From Cristatella mucedo (Eukaryota > Bryozoa > Phylactolaemata > Cristatellidae), in NCBI GenBank assembly GCA_009760855.2, contig WPIO01000033.1, positions 216,001 to 280,000 on the forward strand: a stretch of DNA of 64,000 nt, read 5' to 3'. Below, in pieces: positions 47,297 to 58,815 of the stretch (the first letter of the stretch is position 1; every line of letters starts with the position of its first letter). The position numbers and the translations under genes are program-made. The notes below the pieces were generated by a model, which ran no database searches, was not told the DNA's origin, and was given only the letters and a program-made list of their open reading frames with translations.

Positions 47297-47320
47297 GACG
47301 TCGTTGGGAGCATGGCCATG
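47297..47320 (-). pseudogene. type 1 linker exon cut by a LINE
   Basis: Only the last 24 bases and the donor of the exon remain; the array ends here and LINE-A tail sequence begins. With no acceptor it cannot be spliced in as an exon. Confidence 0.5.
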
Positions 47321-47960
47321 ATATGAATAAATTTGCATAGTACCCTCAGTGATCTTAACCTTTTTCCTGGCAATTTGCATATGCTTTAAGGGAAGAATGA
47401 TCCTATGTGTAATACTAGCCACTCACAGTTTAAACAATAGTAACAGATTTAGAGGTGACATGCCCTTCGTCTGCTTAAAAATCGTTAGTGGTAGCATGCA
47501 CGTTGTCAGCACGGGTAAGCATACAAAAGACGAATCGCATGGATCCACATAATGCTGCGACAAGTAGGTGAGTTTCTATCCGTTTTCAATCTCGTCAAGT
47601 CAGGCGATTTTGTGATTGCAGTCGGGAGTGAGTCCAGGCTTTGGGACTACACGAACTAAGGGCTCGGTCTACAAAGGCTGCGTGGTTTGCACGAGGTGCT
47701 GCTAAACATTTTGGTTCAGAAAAGCTGGTAACGATACCTAGCCTGGTGGGTAATTTGTTCTGATGGATTGGCAGCAGTCAAAGAATGAAAGAACAGAAAA
47801 GTGTGTACTAGAGCCTTGAAGTCAAAATGCTACTTGATTAGGAGCCACTGCAGGTCGGCAAGAATTGGTGTGATGTGGCAACTGCAACGCTCACAACAGA
47901 CAAGCCTTGCTGTGGATTTTTGCACCAACTGAAATCAAATATGGTACTATGGTACCTTAT
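47321..47960 (-). mobile_element. diverged LINE-A copy at the array edge
   Basis: Reverse-oriented tail (ACCCTCAGTGATCTTAACC), TTTGCATATGCTTTAAGGG, GAGGTGACATGCCC, then the RT C-terminal region in decayed frames (minus-strand remnants around the GCAGGTCGGCAAGAATTGG and CAGACAAGCCTTGCTG positions). It ends near 47960. Confidence 0.65.
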
Positions 47961-48119
47961 TCCAAACCCGGTATAATAGAAAGAGGTGAGTTTCAGAAAT
48001 CGAGACCGGATGTCAAAAATACACGGAACACTTTAGTGGCAGTATCCCCGTCTAGCACCGGTGTCGCACGAGCCGGAACCAATTATAAATACACGGCTTG
48101 CTTGACACATGTGTTCTAA

Positions 48120-48845
48120 CAAAAAATTCTGCAGTTGCAGCTTCTTACCATATTCATAGCAAATGGTAGAAATTACTTATCAGCAAAAAATATATGATTA
48201 CCTATGTTTTCCTAAGTTGTATTAATAGAGAACTTGAAAATTAACCACTAGTATCAGGTTGGAGGCTTCAAGACTATTTTTAACTTCAAACTAGAGGTAT
48301 GCTGCCGTCTAAGTTATAGTTGTAACTAATACATCTTAATTCGCCTGATAAATTACTTAATTTTTTTTAACAGTTACATTCGTGCGATAACTGACTTCTT
48401 TCAATAAATTAATCGCTGCTAACTAAAGTGAGAAAGTCCTTCCTTCTTTCTGGCACGCAGCAAATGGCGACCAGTACTTCTGGGAGTAATAGTAATAAGA
48501 CGTGTATTTTTACTATGACTCAGGGAAGTGAGTCCACAGGCATTGAGCTTAAGTATATAAATAATTGATAGGATGGGGTTATTTTTGTGGGCTAATAAAA
48601 ACATACTATTTTCTTAGGATTAATGTTTTGCTTCTTTTTTTAGGAGTCCATCTCTTTTGCAGGGCTGGTTAGACCTGACAGGAATAAGCTTTACACGAAT
48701 CGTCCACCGCGCCAGCATATTATTTTATTATGATATTTTTAATATGAGATTATAATAGTATCATATGATAACACGCACGACCATGATTGTATGCGCCAGA
48801 GATGATTAATTCTCGTGAAAATCAAACAATTTCTTAAGAATTAAT
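48120..48845. other. no gene recognised
   Basis: AT-rich sequence without convincing exons, repeats or promoter motifs on either strand. Confidence 0.5.
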
Positions 48846-49015
48846 AATAACAAAGCATTCAGAGAATGTAATCTATTTCTTTGCAATCTACGTATGCTTT
48901 AAAGAAAACAATTATTAATGGTAACATTCGCAATGTCATCAAGAATGAAATTGTTAGATATGACATGCCAAGGTCAGCATTTAGATATCATTGGTAGCAG
49001 CAGGCATGGTAACAT
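48846..49015 (-). mobile_element. LINE-A 3' tail fragment
   Basis: Degenerate tail (AGCATTCAGAGAATGTAATCTATTTCTTTGC) and 3' UTR (GATATGACATGCCAAGGTCAGCAT), cut at about 49015 where LINE-B begins. Confidence 0.6.
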
Positions 49016-49290
49016 AATGTATGATGTATCTCCATCTGTAATTCCAGAAAGACTATGTAGGTGTTACACAGAAGAGTTTTTGGTATAGCAAACTCGAAGT
49101 CCAAGTGGCTTTCGGTACCTGTTCCGTAGCAAACAGACTTCATCTCACGCAACAACGGCAAAAACTACGAAGTATAGCTGAGTCAGAAGAGCAATAGCGG
49201 TAGTGCTTAGCATGGGAGTAGCAGCTCAGGACTGCTTTAAAGCATGTGCCATAGCCAGCAGCAGGAGATTAGATGCCATTTCATAAGAAA
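49016..49290 (-). mobile_element. LINE-B 3' UTR fragment
   Basis: Matches the minus-strand LINE-B at 9297-9545: ATGATGTATCTCCATCTGTAATTCC, CAAGTGGCTTTCGGTACC, AGTAGCAGCTCAGGACTGC, GTGCCATAGCCAGCAGCAGGAG. Confidence 0.75.
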
Positions 49291-49314
49291 CTCATTGATA
49301 ATTTCAAAACGCCG

Positions 49315-49985
49315 TTCCAGCATGCATAATGCTTATTAGTACGATTTGCAATGTCATCGATCATAAAATTGCCAAATATGACATCCACCGGGTCAAAATT
49401 TAGGCTTTTCTAGTAGCAAAAGGCAAAGAGTCAGCAGGCATAAGCATACCCTGGACGAATCACGTGGATCCGCTAAATGCTTTAATCAACAGGTGTGGTA
49501 TAAGTTTCATTTTAAATGACACGGTCAGAGGATATCGTGACTTCAGCCGGAAGTGAGTTCCAGGCTTTGGGAACACAATGAACAAAAGGCGTGGTCACCG
49601 AAGGTTTTGAGATTCATCCAATGCATACCTAAATTATTTGAACCATAAAAGCGGGTGGTATGACTCTTGGCCTGGTTGGGCAGTAGTGCAGATAGGTAAA
49701 CTGTAACATGAGAATGAATGGACCTAATGTAAGTGACATCTCCTCAAGTCGATAAGCTGCTTGATTAGAACCCAGTGCAGGTCGGCGATTACTAGTGTAA
49801 TGTGACAGCTGAGATGCTCAAAACAGACAACCCTAGCTACACAGTTTTGCAACAACTGCAAGCGCCTAATTGCACACGCCGATAGACCAGTAAGATGTGA
49901 CTTACAAAAGTCGAGTCGGTATGTTAAAATGCATTGACCAATATGGATATAGTATCCATATTTAAGCAAGCCCACACTCTAGTAA
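49315..49985 (-). mobile_element. LINE-A copy, diverged
   Basis: 3' UTR and RT C-terminal region in reverse. The minus-strand frame ending near 49724 still shows TYRLDFCKSHLTGLSACAIRRLQLLQN and VIADLHWVLIKQLIDL. The tail hairpin is lost. Confidence 0.7.
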
Positions 49986-50619
49986 TTGTATGCAGCTGAA
50001 ACTACACAGATGCAACAGGTGATGTGCTGGCTGAGCTGATTTTAACTGGTAGTCTTTCCAGTTTCTGAATTCCACTTGGCTTGCAAATAGCCAGTAAGTT
50101 CGTTGATCGTATCGTCATTTATTTTATAAACGTTTGCTGTCATTCATGTGCGCATGTCAGCTATAGAGTTTGACGTGTTATCAATAAGCTTCATGCAAAT
50201 TGCCCCTTACACCAGCATCTTATGATGGTATCCAGAAGGTTGCATCCTTGCGTTAAACGCCTACCAACCAAATTATTTAAGCTTAAATTGATGAAAGCTT
50301 AAAAAAATATCTTTCTGTGGGCTTATTACAAAAATCTGACGACATCCCATTTGAAAATGTGCGCCTGTAATGGGTAACTGTGGTTGACCGTTTGGTGAAA
50401 ACATCAGTCTCGTTCACTGTCGAATAGTTCACATATCTTCATACGTTTTTCAGTTCCTAGGGTCCCGCACCAAATGGAACCCAGCGAATCTCAAAATTGT
50501 CTGAACTCGAGCGGCACTGATTTCCATCTTCCTTTATTGCATACTTTCTCGGCCAAAAGCAGCAAACGTTTGCACAAGTGCGATACTATTTGTTGGCTTG
50601 CTGGCTGCGGAATGCTTAC

Positions 50620-51782
50620 CCTGCTGTGGTAGAAATTCATAGATTCCTACAAAGCCGTAGCCCAGAGCAAACGATTGTGCGTAGACATCAACAAAAAGGG
50701 CTGAGGCTGAAGAGAACAGAGGCTCTATAGTTCCAGAGCCGCACCACGTGCCGAGCTGCGAGGCATTTCTTGAATTGCCATCAAACACGGTGACGTGGCC
50801 ACGCTTGCAGCTGCAAATCGATGCGAGTCTGTTTCCTTAACTTTGTGGCAGCCGTATTAAATGCGTAACATCTCCATCACTCAAGGTCCGGAATATTATT
50901 TCTATGGCTAAGCTCTCAAAATATACCAAATTGTTGCGGCACAAGTATACTCTTGCATGCCACTGCTATTACACCATCATTATCAGCTGATAGTCTGATT
51001 TATAAGAAGGCACCCTATACCTTCCCTAGAAAATTCCAAAACTATTTCAAAAAGATTACAAAAGAAAAACCACAATGAAGTTGACAAAATATCTCCTATA
51101 GGAACTAAAGGCATTAAAAAACTAAATCTGGTAGGTCTCAATAACATCACTACAGGCAAGCGATCATTTTTCTTGCACCCACAAGAATAGTTCCACACGA
51201 TTTGACACGGTGCTATTCCAAAATTTTCAAGCAAACGGCTTGCGTTAGCTCAGAGTTTCAGGCTAGAGTAGTCCAGCAATAGATTCATGCACCACTCTGG
51301 TTACTATTATGTACGTATGGTCCTCTTAGCATATGCATGCTTTGTACGTTCAACGGGATCGCAGTCAGGTTTATTTCATCACTTATATGACTAGCAGTTT
51401 AAAAAAAAGTCCTGCAGCTGAGCATAGCTTTTTGACATGATATTAACACGCTAGTCGACACACTTACTTCGAGCCGGCGCCGACATTGAATCCAAATGGA
51501 AAGCGAAGAGTTATTCTTCGTCCCTCCGGCGCCACGATAAGCCAGCTGCAGGTCTGCGGACGTGGGTTCCATTGATGAGAGACATTTACGATTGAGGCGG
51601 AAAAGAAGCCGCTATTTGCGGCTAGAACACCGTAACCACCGCACCCAGAAGATCCACTGTCTGCAATGCAATAGGGGAGGTGTGTGAGTGACCTCCGTTG
51701 GAAGCTCTCCCGCTGAAGCAGCAGTACTCTTACCTGCGTACGAAGAAGTAGGAAGCAACAGGAGACATATTGCCCACCACAT
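50620..51782 (-). CDS. signal peptide plus CUB domain, three exons
   Basis: N-terminal part of a secreted protein. Exon 1, 51734-51782 (49 nt), starts MWWAICLLLLPTSSYA, a typical signal peptide, ending in phase 1. Exon 2, 51468-51660 (193 nt), opens DSGSSGCGG, then PQTCSWLIVAPEG and ITLRF, the first half of a CUB domain. Exon 3, 50620-50810 (191 nt), gives CKRGHVTVFDG, LGTWCGSGT, ALFVDVYA and GYGFVGIYEF, the second half. The four CUB cysteines are present. All donors are GTAAG and all acceptors end in CAG. The last exon ends in phase 1 (QQ plus G), so more exons must follow at lower coordinates; the linker and trypsin exons on this strand fit in phase. Confidence 0.9.
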
Positions 51783-51849
51783 TATCCGACTGTTATGAGA
51801 AGATGGAGCCTCTCACAAAATAGCACTCATCTTGTGAGGCTTCTTTCTC

Positions 51850-51855
51850 TTTATA
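51850..51855 (-). promoter_or_regulatory. TATA box of the CUB/protease gene
   Basis: TATAAA on the minus strand in CCATTATAAAGAGAAAG, 68 bases before the start codon, conserved in the pseudogene copy. Confidence 0.6.
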
Positions 51856-52830
51856 ATGGAATGCAGAGCGGTGAAGTCGACCATTGACCGCTTGGACCAA
51901 TCAAATCTTAAAGGGTGTGAAAGCACCCGGTTGCACTATGCATCCTCGTCACACATTACCTCGTCAGCTTTCCCAGGTCTGTAGATTTTCAGCTGGTTTT
52001 ACCAAAGGAGAGCTCATTTTTGGCGCAGCACGCGCGTTAGCAATTATGTGTACATGCTCCAGGGGCCTGTGCGTCAACAGTTGAATGTGCTACCAACAGC
52101 CGCCGTTCCTGGATGCCTAGCCGATCACGGCAACTCACTGCAGGCTGATCTGTTTGACCAAACGAATCGTCCACACACTGGAGATCGGCTACAGAGTGAT
52201 GAACACGGAATACTCGGGTCGGTACTCGGCGATCCCGCCCTTTTCAGGCAGAGGCTGCCCTGCCATAGTTTCTTACCCTTCGTTTTAGCCAGTAGGAAAT
52301 GTCGCATTGACTTGCATTCATAGCTCAAGCAATGGGATTAGCCGATCATAAAAGGGTAAACCTGTCTTTTTGTTGTCAGCCAGCAATTCACGATAAACCG
52401 GGAACTGTCAGCTGGCTGACAGTTCACGTGCAGCAGGCTATGCAGGTGCACAGGACAAATGCTCAGCAGCAGGCGCTAGTCTCGCGGTAAGCTGCAGGAG
52501 GAGCGCTTGCTTCCACGGGATGGTCTCTTTGGGGTAATTAAGAGGGCAGTCCTTTCCTTTAGATCTAGCTGGAGGGGCCGGGCCCGGCCGGGATGCCACT
52601 GCCCTTGCAGCCACCCCTTTTCTGGAAGCATCATTGTTTACCCCCACAAGGACGCTTGGTAGTCTTCTGCGGCTGGCTATCCGGTTACCGAGGAAAAGCT
52701 ATCAGACTTGCAGCACAGTTCTAGACGTTTGCCGTGCAATACATCTTCGGTAGGCTGCTGCTGGATCTGTCTCTATAGAGATAAACTAGGCAGAAACTAG
52801 TCCGGTGTAGATCTTTTGATCAGCTTCCTA

Positions 52831-55700
52831 TTTTGTAGGTAATGTGGGGTTTTGGAAACAGACTTCGAGAATTCCTGGCTTGAGATACTTCTGGGAAGTC
52901 TCACTTTTAATGTTTGCTTTGTATGCTGCTACGCTGCTACGACCGACTGGCTCTTGCCCCATAAATTGCCTACCTAAGCCAAGGTTTAGCATATATTTAC
53001 CTATGCTAAGATGTGCTTACATCATCATTATTAGGCATTCTTGAATGACACTAAAGAAAAAAATAACGAGACATATTGAACCATTAAACGTCTTCACGAC
53101 CACCCGGGAAACACCATAGGATAAGGGCGGTGACTTTAAAAGCATGTCGGGTTGCGAGCCATCAGTGTGTGATTTCAAATATTTCCTCCTGAATGGACCT
53201 ATTAATCTCCTGATGACGCTATGAAGTCTGTAGGAGAGTGCCAATTTCGTGTGCACGTTAGGCTTGGCCTGCTGAGGAGCTGTCTCCTCCACATTTTCTA
53301 AAAGGAGCTAAGATTCTTGGAAATGCTGTAGATTAGATCAATTTTGAAAAGATTCCAGAGAGGTCGGTTCAGGGGCTCACCTACGGCTTGTACATTTAGA
53401 TTCTTCACATCTGGGTGCGCATTTATGTTTATATGGTGAGCCTGTAGAGGCTTCCAAATGGCTGGCTTTGGGAACCAAGCTTCAGACTTGATCAAAACGA
53501 GTGATCGCACTGCTCTAAGGGTAATAGAAAGTCTCAGTCTACGCAGAACGCATGTGGCTCACACCATCAAAGTGTCTCTTCAGAAGGTGGCTAAGAATTT
53601 GTTTGGATAGGGCTGAATAAGCTGGTCAGGGAGGGAATCGTCTTGCCCGGCTTTAGATTCTACGGTTCAGGAGAAGTACCAGCCTCTTTTTAAAAGATTG
53701 ATAAAGACTCGCTGTGTTACAGGTCGGGGTAACAAGGTTACCGGCCAGAGTAACAGGGTAGCAGGGTATACCTCACGAAGAGTACCCTAGATTAAATGGG
53801 CTTAGGATACTTCTTACCTGGAGCTTAAAATAGGCTAGGCTAAACTGCATCCCGCCGGGCCAGAATATACCCCATCTGAAAGATTTCGCAGAGCATGAAA
53901 TTGTGTGGTTGTAACTAACTTATCAATTATTTTTGGTTGCTAAACATGAATTACTCAAGCAGAGAAAACACGCAACGAAGTTCATCTAATATCCGGCAAA
54001 TAATACGCCGATATCTAAAAAGCGAATAAAAAGTAAGATATTTTCAGTTGGATCAGTTAAAGCGGTTTTCTGAAACAGTCGAAGCTTTGGTAAAGGTCTG
54101 CTTCCAGGCAGTCGAAGGCGCTGAGCAGACGTGCCAGGCACGGACTTCAGCAATATCCGATTTCTCTGCCTGCACTACACTACGAGTGTCCCAGACAGCT
54201 TGGACCGCGTTGAGACTTCAACCACAGAAATGACTGTGCTAATAAAGTATCGCTTTATCCATTTCGGAACTAACGTCGTCAGAGTTTCCTGCATTTTTTG
54301 AAGGGCTTAGCACATTTTAATATAGCATAATATTGAATCTGTTGATTTAGCAAGATTACTGCGCTTAATGCGGATGCTGCAGCAGACACCTGTCCATGGA
54401 CAAAGCCTCTGTTTAGTTTTCTTTTTGCCACCGAACAAGAAAATTTAAGATCTTTACATTTCCATGATCTCTCTAGTTGCCAAGTAAAATTGAATGCACC
54501 AGCCCAAGCCCGACCACGAGGCTAAGCTAGACTCCGAACTGCTACACAGCGTAGATATGGCTGGTTCAACTCTAGCTCACAATCGAGACAAGCCTACCGG
54601 TATCTCTAATTCGAATGTTCACCAGCGTTAATTCAAATTTCTAGGATCATCCGCTTAGGAAATTTCCAGTTGAAGGTACCTACACATTGGCGACATCCGG
54701 TCACAAACCGAACCAAGCGTCCTAATAGTGATAGTATGCAGCACATTTAGGTTTTGGTAGCTCTGGCATGGATCCGCTGTGGGCTGAATGAGCATCATCT
54801 ACTAAGGCTTATACACCCGGAAAGCAGAGAGAGGCCCACCAGACTTATTAGGCTACTCTACAGACTTGTGGTCCGGCGTGCCTTGGGGAACGAATTCAGG
54901 GTGTTTATCGAGAATGAAAATGACTTTGTTGGATGGGACTAGAAAGGCTACTAACTTAGGAGGTGCTTTTTGCGTCCACGCTCGAAGCCATGTTTTTTCG
55001 AAATGAGCTATCGTTTTTGAAAGCATTCTTATTTTAGAGATTATTTTAAAAAGCCTATTATTTTAGGACTTTTTAAATGCCTGCCGAGCGGTGCAGCTTC
55101 ATGCTTTCACAACAGGGGCAACTCATTATTTGTGCTGTAAAGGTGCACTCAGTTCGAGGAGTAATTTGAATTGGTGTCAATATATCCACAAATGTTTTGG
55201 TGTCAACTTAACCATTAAAGTGAACAGTTCAAATGAAAATAGTAATAGCAAGTTATAGATCAGAAAATAATTTGAAAAACCAACTCTGAAAATAGTAAGA
55301 TTTTAGATGGGCTAATAAAATAATTCTTTGAGCAAATCGTGAGGTGAAGGGCTTGACCTTGTGACATGTCTAGTAAGGTTGAGGCTTAGCCCCGTGACCT
55401 AATCCCCACCATCCCCTCAGTTACGAAACAGCCATTTCAAAGCACCGCTCTTTGACGATGCTAGTGTTTAGCATTTTGGTCACGTAGCCCGTTCAAGAAG
55501 CAGGAGGACCTTCCCGCGCTATATCTTGATGCAGAACCCCATGGGAGCACAAGCTTATAAGCCATGATTTCTGCTGGGAAAAAGGCCTCGCTGTATGTGC
55601 ATACATACATTAGACACCGTGGTTTGTTCACCGCTTTGACTTGTACACGCATGCGTGCACGCACGAGCGAGCATACACAAATTTTTCCCTTCACCTTTTT
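52831..55700. other. no gene recognised
   Basis: No recognisable coding sequence on either strand; several 60-90-codon frames without domain features. Near 53720-53790 a cluster of GGGTAACA, GGTTACC and GGGTAGCAGGGTA forms short imperfect repeats. Confidence 0.45.
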
Positions 55701-55703
55701 ATT

Positions 55704-55705
<2 letters not shown>

Positions 55706-55767
<62 letters not shown>
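55706..55767. repeat. (CT)n microsatellite
   Basis: About 60 bases of pure CT repeat, followed shortly by ATCTCTCTCTGTC. Confidence 0.95.
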
Positions 55768-55771
<4 letters not shown>

Positions 55772-56082
55772 ATTCGATTTAGGTCACGTTATCTCTCTCT
55801 GTCTTCTTTGGAGCAAGGCATTGAATGAACAAAATATAGGAAAAGCTGAGCATCCTGGCATAGAAATGAAAACTAATAATTGGCGAATACATCATACTAG
55901 CGAAAGCCTGTAGAGTGGATCTAGTAAGGTTTATTAATGGGCTTGGCACCAAGGTAACTGCAGAAAATAAATTCTACTAGACGATATCATGAGGATAATG
56001 TTTTACTCAATTACGATTTATAATAAAAAATTTCCTTAATTTTCCGCATTGTCAGCATCTTCTGTTAGAGCGGAGGCCAATT

Positions 56083-56447
56083 CTAGAAATCTTTAACTGA
56101 GCAGCTGAGGGCCATATGAAGCGGCTTCAGTTCTTCCAACGTTAGTCGTGTGGTTGGATAACCTGTTCAAAAGACCAAAACAGTTAGAAATCGTCAATTC
56201 TGGAAATAAAATCCAATCCCTTAGAAGCATTAGATCATGAAAAGAATGCCCAAACGGAAGTTTTACTTTCTAGATTGTCACGTGAACAAAAAGGCCAAGT
56301 ATGCATGCACTGCTATCCCACGAACTCGACTGTACAGTTAAATCCAACCTTCTCACCAATCAGTTGGTTAATTTGTAAGAGTAGTGCTTGCAATTTTTCT
56401 CCGGATTCAGATTTCAATCGGACATTACAGCTGTAACTTGGCCCAAT
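56083..56447 (-). CDS. candidate last exons of an unknown gene
   Basis: Two putative exons. The first, 56357-56447 (91 nt), lies between a strong acceptor (GTTTGTTTTTTCTCAG) and donor GATTG/GTGAGA and reads IGPSYSCNVRLKSESGEKLQ. The second, 56083-56162, follows TTTTGAACAG in matching phase 1 and ends PLHMALSCSVKDF then TAG. AATAAA on this strand is about 150 bases downstream (near 55931). The SYSC...SG spacing faintly recalls the first half of a CUB domain. An upstream exon could start at 56917 (RFSYDSVDNG, IQCSGRMQQLQV), but its donor is unclear. The function is unknown and the gene model is tentative. Confidence 0.3.
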
Positions 56448-56563
56448 CTGAGAAAAAACAAACCAATCAGTAATACTTTATTTATCTCATTTTAAATCAC
56501 TAGTGATGCTGAGTGATTTGTATAAATGTTTAATCAATGCAACTCTCAGCTTTAATTTTAATT

Positions 56564-56565
<2 letters not shown>

Positions 56566-56651
<86 letters not shown>
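56566..56651. repeat. (TA)n then (TG)n microsatellite
   Basis: TATATA with one TATACATATA break, switching to (TG)n at about 56607. Confidence 0.95.
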
Positions 56652-57109
56652 GCAATAGCTCGTCGCAAATTATTTGATTATTCTATCTGACTTATTTGAT
56701 CGGAGAATCGACTTCTTTTGGTTCCTCCGCCGATTCATACAATCTGAGAAGATAATCATTAGCACTTCAATGCAATTGTTGTACTGAGCTGCGATTACAA
56801 GATTCGCGTGCACTTGAAGCTGCTGCATTCTGCCTGAGCATTGAATGCCATAAGCCCTTGCTCCACTTCGAGTGCTCTGCCTTTCCACGCCATTATCAAC
56901 TGAATCATAGCTAAATCCTATTTGCAAGGGAAAGCCAATTGATGCGTTAAGGTCATCATATCATCTTTGAGTGTGGGCATGATAGTAAGACAATGCTATT
57001 AAGGTTTTGCTTAGAAGGAAAAGGCACACTACTTGCGTGAAAATGTTTTGTTTCCCTTTGCATTTCTATTTATGGCGTTGCATTCTAAGCAGCAGATGCG
57101 AGATCATTT

Positions 57110-57300
57110 CAAAAAAAGTTAGCAAACGTTAATTTATCCCGTTGCCCGTTGTATATAGCCACAGATAAGCCTTAACGGCTATCACCATAGCTTGTAATGG
57201 GCAATAAAAGATTGCCAGCCGCAGGACTCGAACGAATTACCTTGATTGAAAAGTGCAGGCACCTTACCATAGGCTGAGACTATTTACCAATGGACTTAGC
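57110..57300 (-). mobile_element. SINE-1, tRNA-like
   Basis: Best preserved SINE-1. On the minus strand: CAGCCTATGGTAAGGTGCC (A-box region), AATTCGTTCGAGTCCTGCGG (B box matching GGTTCGANTCC), then GGCAATCTTTTATTGCCC and GGTGATAGCCGTTAAGGC, the last also found in the copy at 15050. Confidence 0.6.
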
Positions 57301-57889
57301 TGCCTAGCCCAGGAGAAGATAGCAATAGTCATTAAATTACTTAATTACGTAATCGTATGATATAATTACACTACGACTTTTCGAAGATAAAACGTGCTCT
57401 TTGCGGCATTTCAGCTTGCATTTGTATAGGTCCAAGCCGAGAATGTATCTGTGGTTTTTGGGAAATCCAATAGAAATCAAATTAGATCAAGTGAAGCAGA
57501 GACATTTGAGGCTCTTACTGTGCAGTGAAGAGGTCTCGCACTTTACATTTCCACGAATCTCTCTCACGTTTTCAGCATATCCTTGCTCAAACCCAGCAGT
57601 TATTATAAGACTATGAGAGAGATCTAGTTGGCTTTCTGTTTCCCTATTTTTCAAAACAATGAGAGTAGCTTAAAGCAGTTTTCTGAGAACAGTCTGTCAA
57701 TTTGGCCCTGCTAACCAATTGTCTTTAGTATTTTTACCGGAGGTATCAAAGTGGACGATCTTATGTGGGTTATGACGTGTGGGCCTACGGACGGCATGTC
57801 CGTCCCAGGTGCTGAAGGCTCAGAAAACTCCGCTTGTACTTGTTGCTCAACCAAACCAGGCCAAAGTTATTAGTGCGTGCCAGTGATTG

Positions 57890-58815
57890 ATGCGGACGTT
57901 TATGGGCCTCCGTATAGCGATTGCTTGAACTCGGTATCTTCTAATATGGCTGAATTTATCACCGCATTTTTAAATGCCATTTCGCAAGGCATAAGGCACT
58001 TGATTAACCAGCCTACACGAAATGATGTGTTACGGTGCTGGTAAACTAGGCTGAAATACCTTGCCACTGCAGATTCACAAAAGTTTAAACTTTTCGGCTC
58101 ATTAGCCAGGCATTTGGCTTTGTGATGGTATATAGCAAAATCTCTTGGGCCGCAAGTAATCTTTTCCCCAGTCTTGATCTGCAGCAAGCAGTAGTTTCAA
58201 GCAAGTAAACAAAGACTACGTTTGAAGAATGAGGAAGTATGCTCACTAATTTTCCATTAAGACTCCTTCAAAATGACAGTTCAGAATGTGAGACGAATGA
58301 GTGCAGCTCGGATAAGCCAGATGGTGGTCTAATGGAAATACCTGCTACACAGCTATGCAGCTGTGGAATGAATAACAAACCGAGAGGTGCAGCTGGCGAT
58401 AACAAGTGGCTCTTTGAGGGAATAAAACTTGGGTATCTACATTACTGAGGTGCAAGTTTGCACAATCTTTACCCGGAAGCCTGTCTGTTATAATTGCAGA
58501 CAGCCAATTAAGAAATCAGTCGGGGTAAATACAAGACTTGTGGTGAAGCGGTCGTGATTTTAGTGATGAGACACCATATTGGTGAGAGGCAAAACATATA
58601 TCAATGCTCGAGCACACGTATTGCTTTCATCGATTGTTTGATCCATCTTTCTTTATTTAAGCCACTTTATAGATATTTCCCAAATATTTAACTGCACTTT
58701 GGGAGGGCGATGCAATGGCAGGTGCTGCTTGTGCGCTTGATTATACAATGAGGAAAGTAGCATGGACCCAAGGCCCAAATCTTGCCGAGTTGGGCTACAA
58801 TATCTAATGAACAGC
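57890..58815. repeat. segmental duplication copy 2, distal part
   Basis: From about 58110 to 58815 this aligns with 7380-8110 (CCCAGTCTTG, GAGGAAGTATGCTCACTAATTTTCCATTA, TAATTGCAGACAGCCAATTAAGAAATCAG, CGTATTGCTTTC). Open frames in the two copies do not correspond, so the segment is probably noncoding. From 57890 to 58110 no match was noticed. Confidence 0.6.

Larger units (their letters stand above)
34118..47320. repeat. 3.66-kb direct tandem array, about 3.6 copies
   Basis: Unit 1 runs from 34118 to 37775, unit 2 to 41433, unit 3 to 45094, and a partial unit 4 to 47320. The copies differ only by scattered substitutions and small indels, such as CCTTTTTCAG, CCTTCTTCAG and CCTTTTTTCAG at 35604, 39262 and 42921. 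Unit 4 stops abruptly inside a putative exon, at GAGCATGGCC, where LINE-A sequence begins. Each complete unit holds two putative minus-strand linker exons, a solo LINE-A tail just 5' of the first of these, and a plus-strand TATATAAAA. The shared variants make an exact assembly duplicate unlikely. Confidence 0.95.
50130..52830. repeat. segmental duplication, copy 2
   Basis: Counterpart of 4478-7180. It keeps the intact signal-peptide/CUB exons and their promoter, whereas copy 1 is broken. The shared upstream sequence runs well past the promoter, to about 52830. Confidence 0.75.

Noticed and set aside
34118-47320. Tandem array as an assembly artefact or CRISPR-like repeat
   Set aside because: Units carry distinct substitutions and indels, and the unit length and eukaryotic context exclude CRISPR.
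53017-53292. Minus-strand frame with HTDGSQPD as a possible LDLa repeat
   Set aside because: The cysteine pattern of an LDLa module is absent.
57401-57616. Open frames and a possible minus-strand exon ending CTGCACA/GTAAGA
   Set aside because: The phase would fit the 56917 candidate exon, but the acceptor side is ambiguous and the protein is unrecognisable.
58239-58448. Cys-rich 69-codon plus-strand frame
   Set aside because: The duplicated counterpart near 7600 does not keep this frame, so it is not under coding constraint.
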